From NCBI RefSeq assembly GCF_036245475.1, contig NZ_BTPM01000001.1, positions 1,426,001 to 1,490,000 of the forward strand: 64,000 nucleotides of DNA. The letters run 5' to 3'. How positions within the stretch are numbered: position 1 is the first letter of the stretch; every line of letters begins with the position of its first letter. The notes below the pieces were generated by a model. The model ran no database searches and was not told the origin of the DNA. It saw only the letters and a list, made by a program, of their open reading frames with translations. The translations under genes were made by a program, and so were the position numbers. Of this stretch, positions 34,763 through 44,060 are shown piece after piece. Source of the stretch: Vibrio sp. 10N. Its GTDB lineage: Bacteria; Pseudomonadota; Gammaproteobacteria; Enterobacterales; Vibrionaceae.

Positions 34763-37294
34763 ATGAAAATAACGAACTATGTATCCATTATGTTGGGTGC
34801 ACTGGTTTATTCAACAGCCTCCGCTGAAACGATCTTTTCCGATGATTTCAACAACGGTCTAGGGCATTGGTCGACGAGCGGAGCAGTAACAACGGATGAT
34901 AATGTAGTCATAGACGGCTTATCTGCTTACCTTCAAGAGTCAGCCACGATAAGTAAGGATATTGATGTCTCAAGTCACGACAACGTCGTGGTGAGTTATT
35001 CGATAGCCGCTCGTTTGCTTGAAGACCCTGATTTTTGTATCGCCGAGTATTCATTAGATGGTGGCAGCTATAACGTGATGTCATCTTTAGGTAATGGGCA
35101 AGATAACTCAAACTTTTACTTTCATAGCGAAAGTGTCGCGCTTGCCAACACGTTAAGTGTGAGATTCAGAGCCGCGACAGGCTCTGCCGATCATTGTTAC
35201 GTCGAGAATGTGCTGGTAGCAGGAGAGACACAAGCGCCAAGTAATGATCCTGAACTATCCACAGCGGACAGTGTTAATTTTGGTACGGTTGTTATTGGTG
35301 ACAGTGTTTCTCAGACGCTCGTAGTAAGCAGTACTGGAGGTCAAGCGCTTACCATCAGCGGCGTATCGGTATTGGCTAGTGACTATTCGATAGACTCTGA
35401 AACTTGTACCGCGAACAGTGTGGCTGTTGATAGCACATGCCAAGTGTCACTGAGCTTCACACCAACAGCAACCGGTACCCGAAGTGCAGAGCTTATTTTA
35501 GATAGCGACGACCCAAGCTCACCACAAACCCGCGTTGACTTGATTGGGTATGGTGCAAGCAGTACGTCTGGAGGATATATTGAAAATTACGATCCGTTGT
35601 CGGGAAGTGGCAATGTGACTCGTACACAATTGACTCATACGGAGCTCAACAGTGGCTCTGCAATAGGCTACCTCTCTGCTACAGGGGCTTTTGCGGTGCC
35701 AAGCGATGCCGCTCAACCGGAGCATCTATTGGAGGGACGTATTGTTCTCGTTTCACCAGAAACTGCTGGCATTGGTCAGTTTACTGAACACGAAGATACG
35801 TATCGCTACACATCGAATAGCGATGACCCTCGTAAACATATTCCTCCATTTGACTTTGAGTTCGTGCAAAGTGGCACCCATTTGATACCTGTCCAACGAG
35901 GCATTCAGCTGAGTTCTCATCCTTACTGGGAATACATTTTAGAGCCAGGACGGGTTTGGAAAGAAAACGGCGATAATGGAGATTCTCGCGCTGCCATTCC
36001 ATTCTCTATCATGCAGAAAAACTCGAACTGTGTTCATAACGGCCTGATGACGTTTACCTTCGACAATCAATCCATCAGTCAGGTCGCCTATCAGATCGCG
36101 TCAGAGACGTGTCTGTATTACAAATTTGATATGTGGGGAAGCGTCAATGCCCAATACACACCGCAAGCAATTACCGATAGCTTATCGATTAAACAGGCCT
36201 ACCAGGCCTACGAGGCGAGCAAAGTGGAGACGCGAGCGCTTAGTGAGTTAGCAAGTGACTATCCAAGTGCCAATATCGACGTTACCAATTTTGGTCATGC
36301 ATCGGAGGTGACGCCAGAGCATATGACAGTGTTTGGTCTGTATTATAATGGTGTCCACTACAGCGCTGGTTGTGATACCCGCCAGGGCACTCATCCATAC
36401 TGTGATAGGTTACGTGTCCCTTCATATTCAACGGCCAAAACAACGTTTGCAGGTACGGTATCAATGAGACTAGAAAGCTTGTATCCAGGGTATATGAGCA
36501 GTCGACTCACTGATATCGTTCCTGAAGCCGCTGCCGATCCAGAAGGGGATTGGGTCGACGTCACCCCGAACAATGCGATTGATATGGCGACCGGCAATTA
36601 TCGTCTTACCGGCTACCTTAGCGATGAATACTCGTCAGCGAATGATACCGGGTTCTTCTTAGCTCTCGATCATCAAGGTAAGCTCGATTATTCGGTATCC
36701 CGCTACCCACGCAAAGCCACACCTGGTACGTTCTTTAACTATCACACCACCGATACCTATATTGCGACGGTTGCCGCACAAAACTATTGGAAACAACAAC
36801 ATGGTGCGAGCTCGGATGTGTTTAATGACGCCATTGTTAACGATATTTGGACACCGCTGAATATCGATGAAGGCACTAAAGATACACGCCGCACGTATGA
36901 TTCTGTGGCCATGCCGTTTGGTGGTTACGGGCTAACATATCTACGTGATGATATTGTCAAACTGGTGAGGTTTACCGCTATCGAGGACGGTAAGATCAAT
37001 GGTCAATCCATGCTGGATCCTGCTGAGCTGAAAATAGCTATGTTTGAAGACCCGAATACACCTCCTTTAGATGCAAGGTCAGACAGCAAATACTACAGTA
37101 ATAGTATTTGGGCCAAGCTCAAGTCGGTAGCGGGTGGCTGTGACATCTATGCCCCTTATATGTCTGGTTATGGTGGCATCCAATTTTTGATGCTACCTAA
37201 TGACGTGATTTATTACTACGTTAGTGATAACAACGAATTTGCTTGGGATCTCGCGTTAGCAGAGGCAGGCAAATTGGCTCCTTACTGTCAGTAA
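34763..37294 (+). CDS. Secreted SxxK serine hydrolase with anchor-type beta domain
   Basis: An 843-residue exported protein. The signal peptide ends at ASA-E (residue 20-21). Residues 21-160 form a beta-sandwich-like region. Residues about 162-265 are a choice-of-anchor-D / ASPM-SPD-2-Hydin type domain (NFGTVVIGD, CQVSLSFTPTATG). The rest looks like a beta-lactamase-fold hydrolase, with S556-T-A-K559 as the SxxK nucleophile/base pair and FNYHT with Tyr660 in the place of the YxN-type Tyr. This fold includes class C beta-lactamases, esterases and 6-aminohexanoate-oligomer hydrolases. GGAG before ATG 34763 fixes the start. The substrate is unknown. Confidence 0.72.
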   Translation: MKITNYVSIMLGALVYSTASAETIFSDDFNNGLGHWSTSGAVTTDDNVVIDGLSAYLQESATISKDIDVSSHDNVVVSYSIAARLLEDPDFCIAEYSLDGGSYNVMSSLGNGQDNSNFYFHSESVALANTLSVRFRAATGSADHCYVENVLVAGETQAPSNDPELSTADSVNFGTVVIGDSVSQTLVVSSTGGQALTISGVSVLASDYSIDSETCTANSVAVDSTCQVSLSFTPTATGTRSAELILDSDDPSSPQTRVDLIGYGASSTSGGYIENYDPLSGSGNVTRTQLTHTELNSGSAIGYLSATGAFAVPSDAAQPEHLLEGRIVLVSPETAGIGQFTEHEDTYRYTSNSDDPRKHIPPFDFEFVQSGTHLIPVQRGIQLSSHPYWEYILEPGRVWKENGDNGDSRAAIPFSIMQKNSNCVHNGLMTFTFDNQSISQVAYQIASETCLYYKFDMWGSVNAQYTPQAITDSLSIKQAYQAYEASKVETRALSELASDYPSANIDVTNFGHASEVTPEHMTVFGLYYNGVHYSAGCDTRQGTHPYCDRLRVPSYSTAKTTFAGTVSMRLESLYPGYMSSRLTDIVPEAAADPEGDWVDVTPNNAIDMATGNYRLTGYLSDEYSSANDTGFFLALDHQGKLDYSVSRYPRKATPGTFFNYHTTDTYIATVAAQNYWKQQHGASSDVFNDAIVNDIWTPLNIDEGTKDTRRTYDSVAMPFGGYGLTYLRDDIVKLVRFTAIEDGKINGQSMLDPAELKIAMFEDPNTPPLDARSDSKYYSNSIWAKLKSVAGGCDIYAPYMSGYGGIQFLMLPNDVIYYYVSDNNEFAWDLALAEAGKLAPYCQ

Positions 37295-37310
37295 AAGACA
37301 TGAGAACAAA

Positions 37311-37349
37311 CAACCCAACCATCATATCGGTGGTTGGGTTGTTTTTTTT
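37311..37349 (+). terminator. Terminator after the secreted hydrolase gene
   Basis: An 11-bp perfect stem CAACCCAACCA/TGGTTGGGTTG with a 9-nt loop and a run of eight T. It ends the TRAP-hydrolase transcription unit. Confidence 0.9.
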
Positions 37350-37416
37350 AGATATTGCAGTGCAAAGAAGCGTTAAATCAGGAGGCGTCTGATATCAGAC
37401 GTGAACTGAGTTCTTT

Positions 37417-38121
37417 CTAGCCTTCGTTGCGCTTGCGACTGACTAAGTGGTTGGAGGCCGCCGCTGCCAACAGCGCCCCACCAATCACCAAGGTTTGATA
37501 ATAAGCAGGCACGAGAGTAAGCATCCCAACCGTCAGCGTCATGATAATCAGCGCACCAACAAATGAACGCAGCACTTTACCTTCACCGCCACTAAACGCT
37601 GTACCACCAATTAACACCACAAGAATAGCAGTCAACTCCATACCGTCACCCGACAGCGGGTCACCAAGCGACATAAAGCTTGAGCGAGCAATCCCCGCAA
37701 GCGCAGCTGTTGCACCGACAATGGCGTAGAGCGTGAAGACGACTAGCCCAGTCTTAATTCCCGATAGTTTAGCGGCGGTAGGGTTACCCCCTGTCGCTGC
37801 TGCGTACTTACCTAGTAATGAGCGGTTCTGCAGGATGATGAGCAGAGCCGTAACCCCCACCGCTACCCAAAACGCCATCGGCAAACCAAGTAAAACAGCA
37901 TCGCGACCATAGTCGTTAAACCAAGCCGGCATTTTTAGATCGCCCATGGACTTGATAGCTGACACGCCATCTTCAACGAGAAGCAGTGCGATACCTTTAT
38001 ACAAACTCAAGGTAATCAAGGTGGCTATTACAGGGGTGATATTAAACTTCACCACTAACAAGCCGTTGAAAGCGCCCAGCAATACACCACAAAACACGGT
38101 AATGGAGAAAGCCGCCCACAT
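37417..38121 (-). pseudogene. Truncated sugar ABC permease (RbsC/AraH-like)
   Basis: This 234-codon ORF matches the middle and C-terminal part of ribose/arabinose-type permeases (GAFNGLLVVKFNITPVIATL, AAATGGNPTAAKLSGI, and GGTAFSGGEGKVLRSFVGALI). Full-length members have about 320-340 residues. The first membrane helices are missing, and codons upstream of 38121 (to about 38150) lose resemblance to the family. No ATPase or binding-protein gene adjoins it. It is most likely a leftover of a deleted sugar transporter operon. The C-terminal end looks intact. Confidence 0.72.
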
Positions 38122-38317
38122 TGGAACACCATTGATGGCGAGGAGGGCTCGTTGTATTTTGTTGGAGGGAGACGGCTACTGTTACATTAGCAAACCATTA
38201 TAAACATAGTTGATAATTTGACTTATTTACAAAGGTGGGGAGTTGAAGTGAGTTGAAGTCTACTTGAAGCGATTAATAGGGTTGCTTGGAGAGGGTTTTC
38301 AATTTGAAGATGAAATG

Positions 38318-38344
38318 GAGAGCGCTTTTCCTTCAAGCGCTCTC
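38318..38344 (-). terminator. Terminator-like hairpin after the YeeE/rhodanese gene
   Basis: A 10-bp perfect stem GAGAGCGCTT/AAGCGCTCTC with a 7-nt loop, seven bases past the stop of the minus-strand operon. The T tract on the minus side is weak. Confidence 0.6.
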
Positions 38345-38350
38345 TTTGTG

Positions 38351-39616
38351 CTATGCACAACCTCCACTTGCTGGGGCTCGTTTAAGCTCCAGTTTTATTT
38401 TCGGTACCCCTTCAAAGGGATAATTAACGGGACTGGGTTTGGCTGCTGGGTGTTGTGAGCCGACGGCGCGATCAAACTGAAACCGCAGCGGTTGTGATGA
38501 AGAAATGGGTTGTGCCTGAAGACTCTTTGGCTGCACGGTAAACGAATTCAGCCATCCTTTCACGCCTCCCTCAAGGACGTAGACGTTTTGTACACTTTCT
38601 GCTTTGAGTTGCTTCCAGATCTCAGTGGCATCGCGTTCTTCATTATCGACCAACAATATCACAGTGTTGGCGGGGGTTAACCTCAAGGTTTTTGCTTCTT
38701 CAGTGAGTTGATCCTGTTTTAGGTGTTTGGCATCCGTCAAATGAAATTGATTGAACTCGGCCTCACTGCGAACATCATAAATGACCAGCTGAAGCGAGTG
38801 GTCAAAGTGGGTGGCTAAGACTTCCCTTGGGCTGACATAAATGGATCGGTCGTCAATTTGTGTTTGCAGCTCTGGCGCTAACTTTTGCCAACGCTCTTCA
38901 TTGGTGGGTTGCCCTATCACGTAAACCGACAGCGCCAGCCCTATCATCGCGGCGGCTCCTGGTATAGCAAGGGAGCGGTTAGCCCTTTTTTCTGACGGTT
39001 GTTGAGTCGAAGAGGGAGGAGTCCCCATCTTTTGGTTGACCCAAGCCTCTAAATGCTCTGCTCCCCAAAAGAGCGCGAGAGCGACAGCCACAATGGCTAG
39101 CACCACACTGCCAGTTGATACGTTGAACAGCTCTGGAAGGGTAAAGCGCCCTAGATACGAGCTATCGAAGAATACGTCGAAGTATTGAACGGTTTCGCCA
39201 AATAAGAAGATACCTGTCAACACGCCGAACACAAACAACACCCCATCAAGTTTGCCTGTGGTCATCGCGACTAAAGAGGTGCCGGGACAAAAACCGCCGA
39301 TGATGAAACCCACACCCATAATAAGGCCCCCGATGATCCCTGGCCATAGGTAGGTCGGCGGCACCCAAATCAGGTTGTAGTCCAGTAAGCCGACAGCAGA
39401 GGAGAGAAATATCAGCGACATAGCGACGATGATTGCGGTAAACATCACTTTAAAAACCGTGAGATCGCGGCCATAAAACTGTGCGGCTAATTTGGTCGAA
39501 TTACCAAATCCAGCACTTTCAAGGACAAACCCAAAACCGACACCAATCATGAGGTAGATGCCGTAAGCGCCCCAAATGCCCAGCAGTTCGATGAGGGGGA
39601 GAGGAAAGTCAGCCAT
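38351..39616 (-). CDS. YeeE/YedE-type transporter fused to a rhodanese-like domain
   Basis: A 421-residue fusion. Residues 1-200 are a YeeE/YedE (TsuA-like) membrane domain with GGFCPGTSLVAM, the Cys-bearing motif that in TsuA conducts thiosulfate. After a linker and one more hydrophobic segment comes a rhodanese-like domain (about 265-365; VIYDVRSEAEFNQFHL and YVLEGGVKGWL). The active-site loop reads VDNEERDA: the catalytic Cys is Asp (codon at 38645-38647), so sulfur transfer by persulfide is not expected. The tail ends SGGCA. It is the last gene of the multiheme operon. Confidence 0.85.
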   Translation of the reverse strand: MADFPLPLIELLGIWGAYGIYLMIGVGFGFVLESAGFGNSTKLAAQFYGRDLTVFKVMFTAIIVAMSLIFLSSAVGLLDYNLIWVPPTYLWPGIIGGLIMGVGFIIGGFCPGTSLVAMTTGKLDGVLFVFGVLTGIFLFGETVQYFDVFFDSSYLGRFTLPELFNVSTGSVVLAIVAVALALFWGAEHLEAWVNQKMGTPPSSTQQPSEKRANRSLAIPGAAAMIGLALSVYVIGQPTNEERWQKLAPELQTQIDDRSIYVSPREVLATHFDHSLQLVIYDVRSEAEFNQFHLTDAKHLKQDQLTEEAKTLRLTPANTVILLVDNEERDATEIWKQLKAESVQNVYVLEGGVKGWLNSFTVQPKSLQAQPISSSQPLRFQFDRAVGSQHPAAKPSPVNYPFEGVPKIKLELKRAPASGGCA

Positions 39617-39625
39617 GATAACCTC

Positions 39626-40144
39626 CTAATTCCAGCATTTTCGTAACAGATAAGCGAGAGCGTATGCGCCAGCGAAAACGGCAAACATAAAAGCCCAACT
39701 GCCCACGGAGAGGACAGCTCCACCCGATAACGCTTGACCCGACGTACAGCCACGAGCTAAGCGAGCGCCATAACCCATGAAAATGCCGCCTACAAAGGCC
39801 AATACCCAGCGGGTTGAGACTTGGATTTGTGGCCCTTTGTTGGTTTCAAAACGCATTCTTCCATTAAGCCAACCAGATATCGCACCGCCAAGCATGGTGC
39901 CAACAGTGAGAAACACAATCCAACTGTCTAGTGGATTTTTGTCGCCACCAGCCAGTTTCAGTAAATAGGGTACTTGGTCGATGTGTTCAGGAAAGAATCC
40001 GTTTTGAACATAGACAAGGATGCGATTGAGCCCGCCAGAGGCACCAAGACCATTACCCGAAATAAAGAAGGCCAGAAACAGCACAATCCCTAGCAGAGTG
40101 CCGGCGATATAAGGGTTCCAATACGGTTGCGGTTGTCGGTTCAT
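39626..40144 (-). CDS. YeeE/YedE-type transporter, second half-size unit
   Basis: A 172-residue membrane protein with about four to five helices. It contains GYGARLARGCTSGQALSGGA, the Cys-containing signature of the YeeE/YedE family. Full-length TsuA has two such repeats in one chain. Here the second unit is in the neighbouring gene, ten bases downstream, so the pair probably forms one transporter for thiosulfate or a similar sulfur anion. Its start overlaps the stop of the cytochrome gene (ATGA). Substrate assignment comes from family knowledge and context. Confidence 0.85.
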   Translation of the reverse strand: MNRQPQPYWNPYIAGTLLGIVLFLAFFISGNGLGASGGLNRILVYVQNGFFPEHIDQVPYLLKLAGGDKNPLDSWIVFLTVGTMLGGAISGWLNGRMRFETNKGPQIQVSTRWVLAFVGGIFMGYGARLARGCTSGQALSGGAVLSVGSWAFMFAVFAGAYALAYLLRKCWN

Positions 40145-42396
40145 GAGCGACCTCCTTGAAGCGGTTGAGCGGTATCGGCCGCTTTGTGAGCAGAGGGGGT
40201 GGTGCTTGCACCATTAGGCGCCATTGCGGTTTCTTCAACGGTTGCCGCTTCAGTTGGCTCCCAACCACTGACCATGGCTTTGATGCCATCGCTTGGTTTG
40301 CTACCCACAGTCGTGGTTAGGTAGACATGCATGACGATGAAACTGGCGAACATCCAAGCGAGTCCGACATGCAACGGAAGTAGCAACTCAGAGCCACCGA
40401 ACCACTCAGTGAGCGCTGGCCAATAATTACCCATCCAAAGAGCAAAGCCAGTGATGAGCTGTGCAGGCAGCAGCAGATTCAAAATGGCAAAGTAAGTGAT
40501 CTGCTGTAATGGGTTTAGTTTTCGGTTTTTTGTCTTATGGAATGGGTGTGGCGCGCCTTGGAAAATGCCTTTCGCGTAGTAAAGCCCCTGAGCCATCATG
40601 TCGTGGATTAGTCCATACGGTCTAGGCAGATACTGGCGGATCTCGCCACTGGCAAGGTGATAGAACAGAGACAGAGCCGCATTAATGAGTAGCACGAACC
40701 CTAAGATCTGATGGATCTGAACCATATAACTAAAACTTAGCCAATCAAACGTGTCAGGAAGGTGAATGACTAACCCAGAGCTCAGCAGTATAAAGATTGT
40801 GGTGGCTTGCAACCAGTGCCACAAGCGTTCATATCGATCATACATGTAGACTTCATTGGCTGACGAATGCTGCGATTGACTAGGCGACAACTTGTAACGC
40901 AGTAGCGAGTGCAAGCTGGTGATAGCGATGACAGTAATAAACAGTGCTAACCCCAGTTGGTCGAGCCAAGTCGTGCGATCCCGCCCCAAAATATAGGAGC
41001 TACGACCGCCATCCGTGGCTAACAATGACGCTCCACTATGACACGATTGACAGTCTCGGATTGCCCATTCACCGGAGACCACGCCATGAGCAATAGGAAG
41101 CACTTTGGTTTGCTCTGCCATCGTGATGTCACAATAACCCATAGACCTTAACTGCTCCTCAACGGACTCATAAGACGTAGACGTTGAATCAGCATCCAAT
41201 GCTGCCAGCGAGGCCTGTATAACCGCAGCCGCAGGCACAGGCTGTTGCTGCACACCGTGTTGCCAGTAACTCATTGTGATTCTGTTTGAAGGTCGCCATA
41301 CCTCACCAGAATCTGGCAATTGCACAAGCTGCGGTTGAAAACCGGAAATCAGGCCATCTTCTGCGACATTGCGATAGGTAGGTACGCCCAAGCCATCTTC
41401 ATTCAATATGCGCCAGTCAATGGTTTTTAATGTGGGTCCAAATAGACTCGGTACATGACAGGACTCGCAGACCAGAGCTTTTACATGCTTGTTGTAAGCA
41501 GGCAACCAGTCATGGGTCTGCGTGCCGTCGTGGCAACTTTGACAAGAGCCATCATTACTGAAACGGGTGTTGGCCAATTGATGAGAGGGTTGAATTAAGT
41601 AGTCCCCGATATCTGGCCTTCTCGGATCAAAGGTTAAATGCGCCAATCGCTGTTGGCTGTGCTGCTGAGTGTAGACAGGGTTATTACGAGAGTAGTGACA
41701 GGCAACACAATCCACCAGTCGTTCACTGTGGATGTCAAAACTGCGAGTTTGCGAACCTTTATCGGCAATGTTAATCCCACTGAGGGCGATCTTTTGAGGA
41801 GAGAGGATTTGTCCAGTCGTAAGTGTAAGCTGGACGTGGCGTAGATCTTGATCGAGTGTTAGCGGCTGATGGAGCTGATTGTCTACTATTCCATGGCACT
41901 GCGCACAGTTGTCGTTGTTAGGTTTGCTGATCTGCAGTTGAGAGTGCGTCACTTCACCGGCTGGGCTCAACTGAGCCAGATCTAAATCGACACGTTGCTG
42001 CTGACTGGTGTGGCAAGTAAGGCAGAGTTTATCATCGTGCAATAGCGGGGGCTGTGTTGTCGACGTTGCTAAAGAGCTCGCTCGAAGTGGATAAAGAAAA
42101 TAGTCGTCCACGGTGAACGCTGAGTCTGATTGCCACAAGATTTGATGGTCACTGTGTGACTGGATGTATTCGACATCATGACATCCTCCACAGCTCTCGA
42201 TCGATGAGATGGTTTGCTTCGCGTCTAAAACAGCAGCACCGTTCGCATCTTTGAGTACCACATTGGGATGCAGATTTGTTTCCAATGCGCCCGTTGGCCG
42301 ACTAGTGGTTGAAAGGGCATTTTCTGTACTCGCGTTGGTGCCCGCGATGTTCAGGGTAACGAGAAGGCAAACAAGAGAGAGTGATTTAACGTTCAT
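40141..42396 (-). CDS. Heptaheme cytochrome c fused to cytochrome b561-type membrane domain
   Basis: A 751-residue protein with a signal peptide and seven CXXCH heme c sites: CGGCH, CLTCH, CAQCH, CVACH, CQSCH, CESCH, CQSCH. A membrane part follows (about 470-700) with four or more helices and His residues suited to two b hemes (YERLWHWLQA, QIHQILGFVL, LPLHVGLAW, MHVYL). This is the layout of a quinol dehydrogenase that passes electrons to periplasmic cytochromes. It overlaps the octaheme gene by 11 bases and probably feeds it. The C-terminus is a polar cytoplasmic tail. Confidence 0.87.
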   Translation of the reverse strand: MNVKSLSLVCLLVTLNIAGTNASTENALSTTSRPTGALETNLHPNVVLKDANGAAVLDAKQTISSIESCGGCHDVEYIQSHSDHQILWQSDSAFTVDDYFLYPLRASSLATSTTQPPLLHDDKLCLTCHTSQQQRVDLDLAQLSPAGEVTHSQLQISKPNNDNCAQCHGIVDNQLHQPLTLDQDLRHVQLTLTTGQILSPQKIALSGINIADKGSQTRSFDIHSERLVDCVACHYSRNNPVYTQQHSQQRLAHLTFDPRRPDIGDYLIQPSHQLANTRFSNDGSCQSCHDGTQTHDWLPAYNKHVKALVCESCHVPSLFGPTLKTIDWRILNEDGLGVPTYRNVAEDGLISGFQPQLVQLPDSGEVWRPSNRITMSYWQHGVQQQPVPAAAVIQASLAALDADSTSTSYESVEEQLRSMGYCDITMAEQTKVLPIAHGVVSGEWAIRDCQSCHSGASLLATDGGRSSYILGRDRTTWLDQLGLALFITVIAITSLHSLLRYKLSPSQSQHSSANEVYMYDRYERLWHWLQATTIFILLSSGLVIHLPDTFDWLSFSYMVQIHQILGFVLLINAALSLFYHLASGEIRQYLPRPYGLIHDMMAQGLYYAKGIFQGAPHPFHKTKNRKLNPLQQITYFAILNLLLPAQLITGFALWMGNYWPALTEWFGGSELLLPLHVGLAWMFASFIVMHVYLTTTVGSKPSDGIKAMVSGWEPTEAATVEETAMAPNGASTTPSAHKAADTAQPLQGGRS

Positions 42397-43852
42397 AGCC
42401 TGCCTCCATATTGTCGCTCACCGTTTGGCGAACACCCGTTCCCCACTTTAGCGGGTCACCGCCATAGCCAAGAGCCTGCCAGTCCATGCGCGAGTTTTCA
42501 CCATGACAGTCCTGACATTGCAGGGCGTCGCTTTTTGGAGCAATCATGTGTGTTTGCGGCCAGAACATAGACGTAGTGGCAAAATCATACGAGCCGCTGT
42601 AGTCAATACCAGCAAACGCTGCGCCGAGTGCCAATGCTTTGTCCCAGTCAAAGTGGCTCCAATAGCCGTCTTTGCCAACGGTTTTAGGTTGAAGCAAGTG
42701 ACCTAGCTCACTGTCGTAGGGCTGCTTGGCGATATGAATCTTAAACGGCCAAATCTTCGCTTTAGGATCGTTAATTGAGCCTTTGGGTTGATTAATGGCA
42801 GTGATGGAGGTTGGGTCAATACGATCGCCCAAAAGGTATCGGTCTGCCAACCCATTGAACCAAAGGTAGCTTGGCTGTAAGTTGTCCTCATACACAAAGC
42901 TGCCTTTGATCTTTAGGTAGTGATGCGGATCTTCCTCTTTGGACTCATCCCCAGATGTCGACCAGTCCCAACTGACCTTCGTTGGCTGCTTGCGGGCGAC
43001 TTCAGGAATATGACACGTTTGACAGGCGACGGAATCGAGGTGGAGCGTGATGCGTTCGTCGGTGTGAACTTGTTGTTGGTGGCAATCCTGGCAGTAGACC
43101 TGATTATGATTGTCCAGACTCACGGTAATGGAGCGACCAGCGATGTTATGGTCTTCAGTTTGGTGACAATCAATACAGGCGAAGTCGTAGCGACCCATAT
43201 GGACATCTAGTGACGCTTCAGGAAATTTTAGACTCTGATCCAAATCACCATGTTTAACCGCGTCACCGCCGCCGCCATTAAAGTGGCAACTACCACAGTT
43301 ACTGCGAGTAGGGCGCCCAACACTTTGCGCCACCGCCAACAAATCGACGCCTTGCAACGGAAGCCCTTGTTTGCCTTTCTTATAGGTTCCGGTCTGATCG
43401 TGACACACAACGCAATCAACATTGGCTTGATTAGCGAAGTCAAACGCTTCATTTTTCCAGCCATATCCAGTGTGACAGGCGGTACAAGACTCCCAGTTGC
43501 CCTGCACACCGATACAGAAGTTATTGATGACGTTTTTTTTGCCAATCGCCACGGGCTGTTCTCGCCCTTCGACCGCGACAGGCTCAGATTGCCAGGTCCA
43601 ATGTTTAGTATGAATCACTTGTTCGGCGGATTGTTCATGACATTGCAGACAAGCGGCCGTCACTTCTGGACCCGTTTGAAAAGACGTTTGTGGGAACAGG
43701 TCACTATGGTCAACCGCTTCTGCTCGTTGGGGCACCGCTGACCAAGGAGAGACAGGCGTTTGGTCTCGCTCAACAATGAGTAATATTGGGATGACAATGA
43801 GAGCCAAAATGACGAAGGAGCCAATCAACCACGACCTAGTAACTTTACGCAT
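42386..43852 (-). CDS. Octaheme tetrathionate reductase-type cytochrome c
   Basis: A 488-residue periplasmic or membrane-tethered cytochrome with an N-terminal hydrophobic anchor/signal and eight CXXCH sites (CLQCH, CTACH, CVVCH, CGSCH, CIDCH, CQDCH, CQTCH, CQDCH). The pattern NNFCIGVQGNWESCTACH, GYGWKNEAFDF and CHDQTGTYKKG matches octaheme tetrathionate reductase (OTR) of Shewanella. That enzyme reduces tetrathionate and also nitrite and hydroxylamine in vitro. Adjacent thiosulfate-type transporters favour a sulfur substrate. It is first in a four-gene operon. Confidence 0.87.
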   Translation of the reverse strand: MRKVTRSWLIGSFVILALIVIPILLIVERDQTPVSPWSAVPQRAEAVDHSDLFPQTSFQTGPEVTAACLQCHEQSAEQVIHTKHWTWQSEPVAVEGREQPVAIGKKNVINNFCIGVQGNWESCTACHTGYGWKNEAFDFANQANVDCVVCHDQTGTYKKGKQGLPLQGVDLLAVAQSVGRPTRSNCGSCHFNGGGGDAVKHGDLDQSLKFPEASLDVHMGRYDFACIDCHQTEDHNIAGRSITVSLDNHNQVYCQDCHQQQVHTDERITLHLDSVACQTCHIPEVARKQPTKVSWDWSTSGDESKEEDPHHYLKIKGSFVYEDNLQPSYLWFNGLADRYLLGDRIDPTSITAINQPKGSINDPKAKIWPFKIHIAKQPYDSELGHLLQPKTVGKDGYWSHFDWDKALALGAAFAGIDYSGSYDFATTSMFWPQTHMIAPKSDALQCQDCHGENSRMDWQALGYGGDPLKWGTGVRQTVSDNMEAGYER

Positions 43853-44060
43853 AACACTCTCCCTGAGTTGTTATTAAGTAAAACCTTTTTAAGTGATTGC
43901 TAATATAATAGTTAAATGAAGATGTTTTTGTTTTGATGTTGGTCAGGTTTTAGGCAGGTAGGTTAAGACAAAAATCGAGAAACTAGTACGAGTCGGATCT
44001 TAGGTGCGAGTGACTTTGATTATGTACGCAGGTTGAACCAGCGTGCTATTCAAACTGCTT

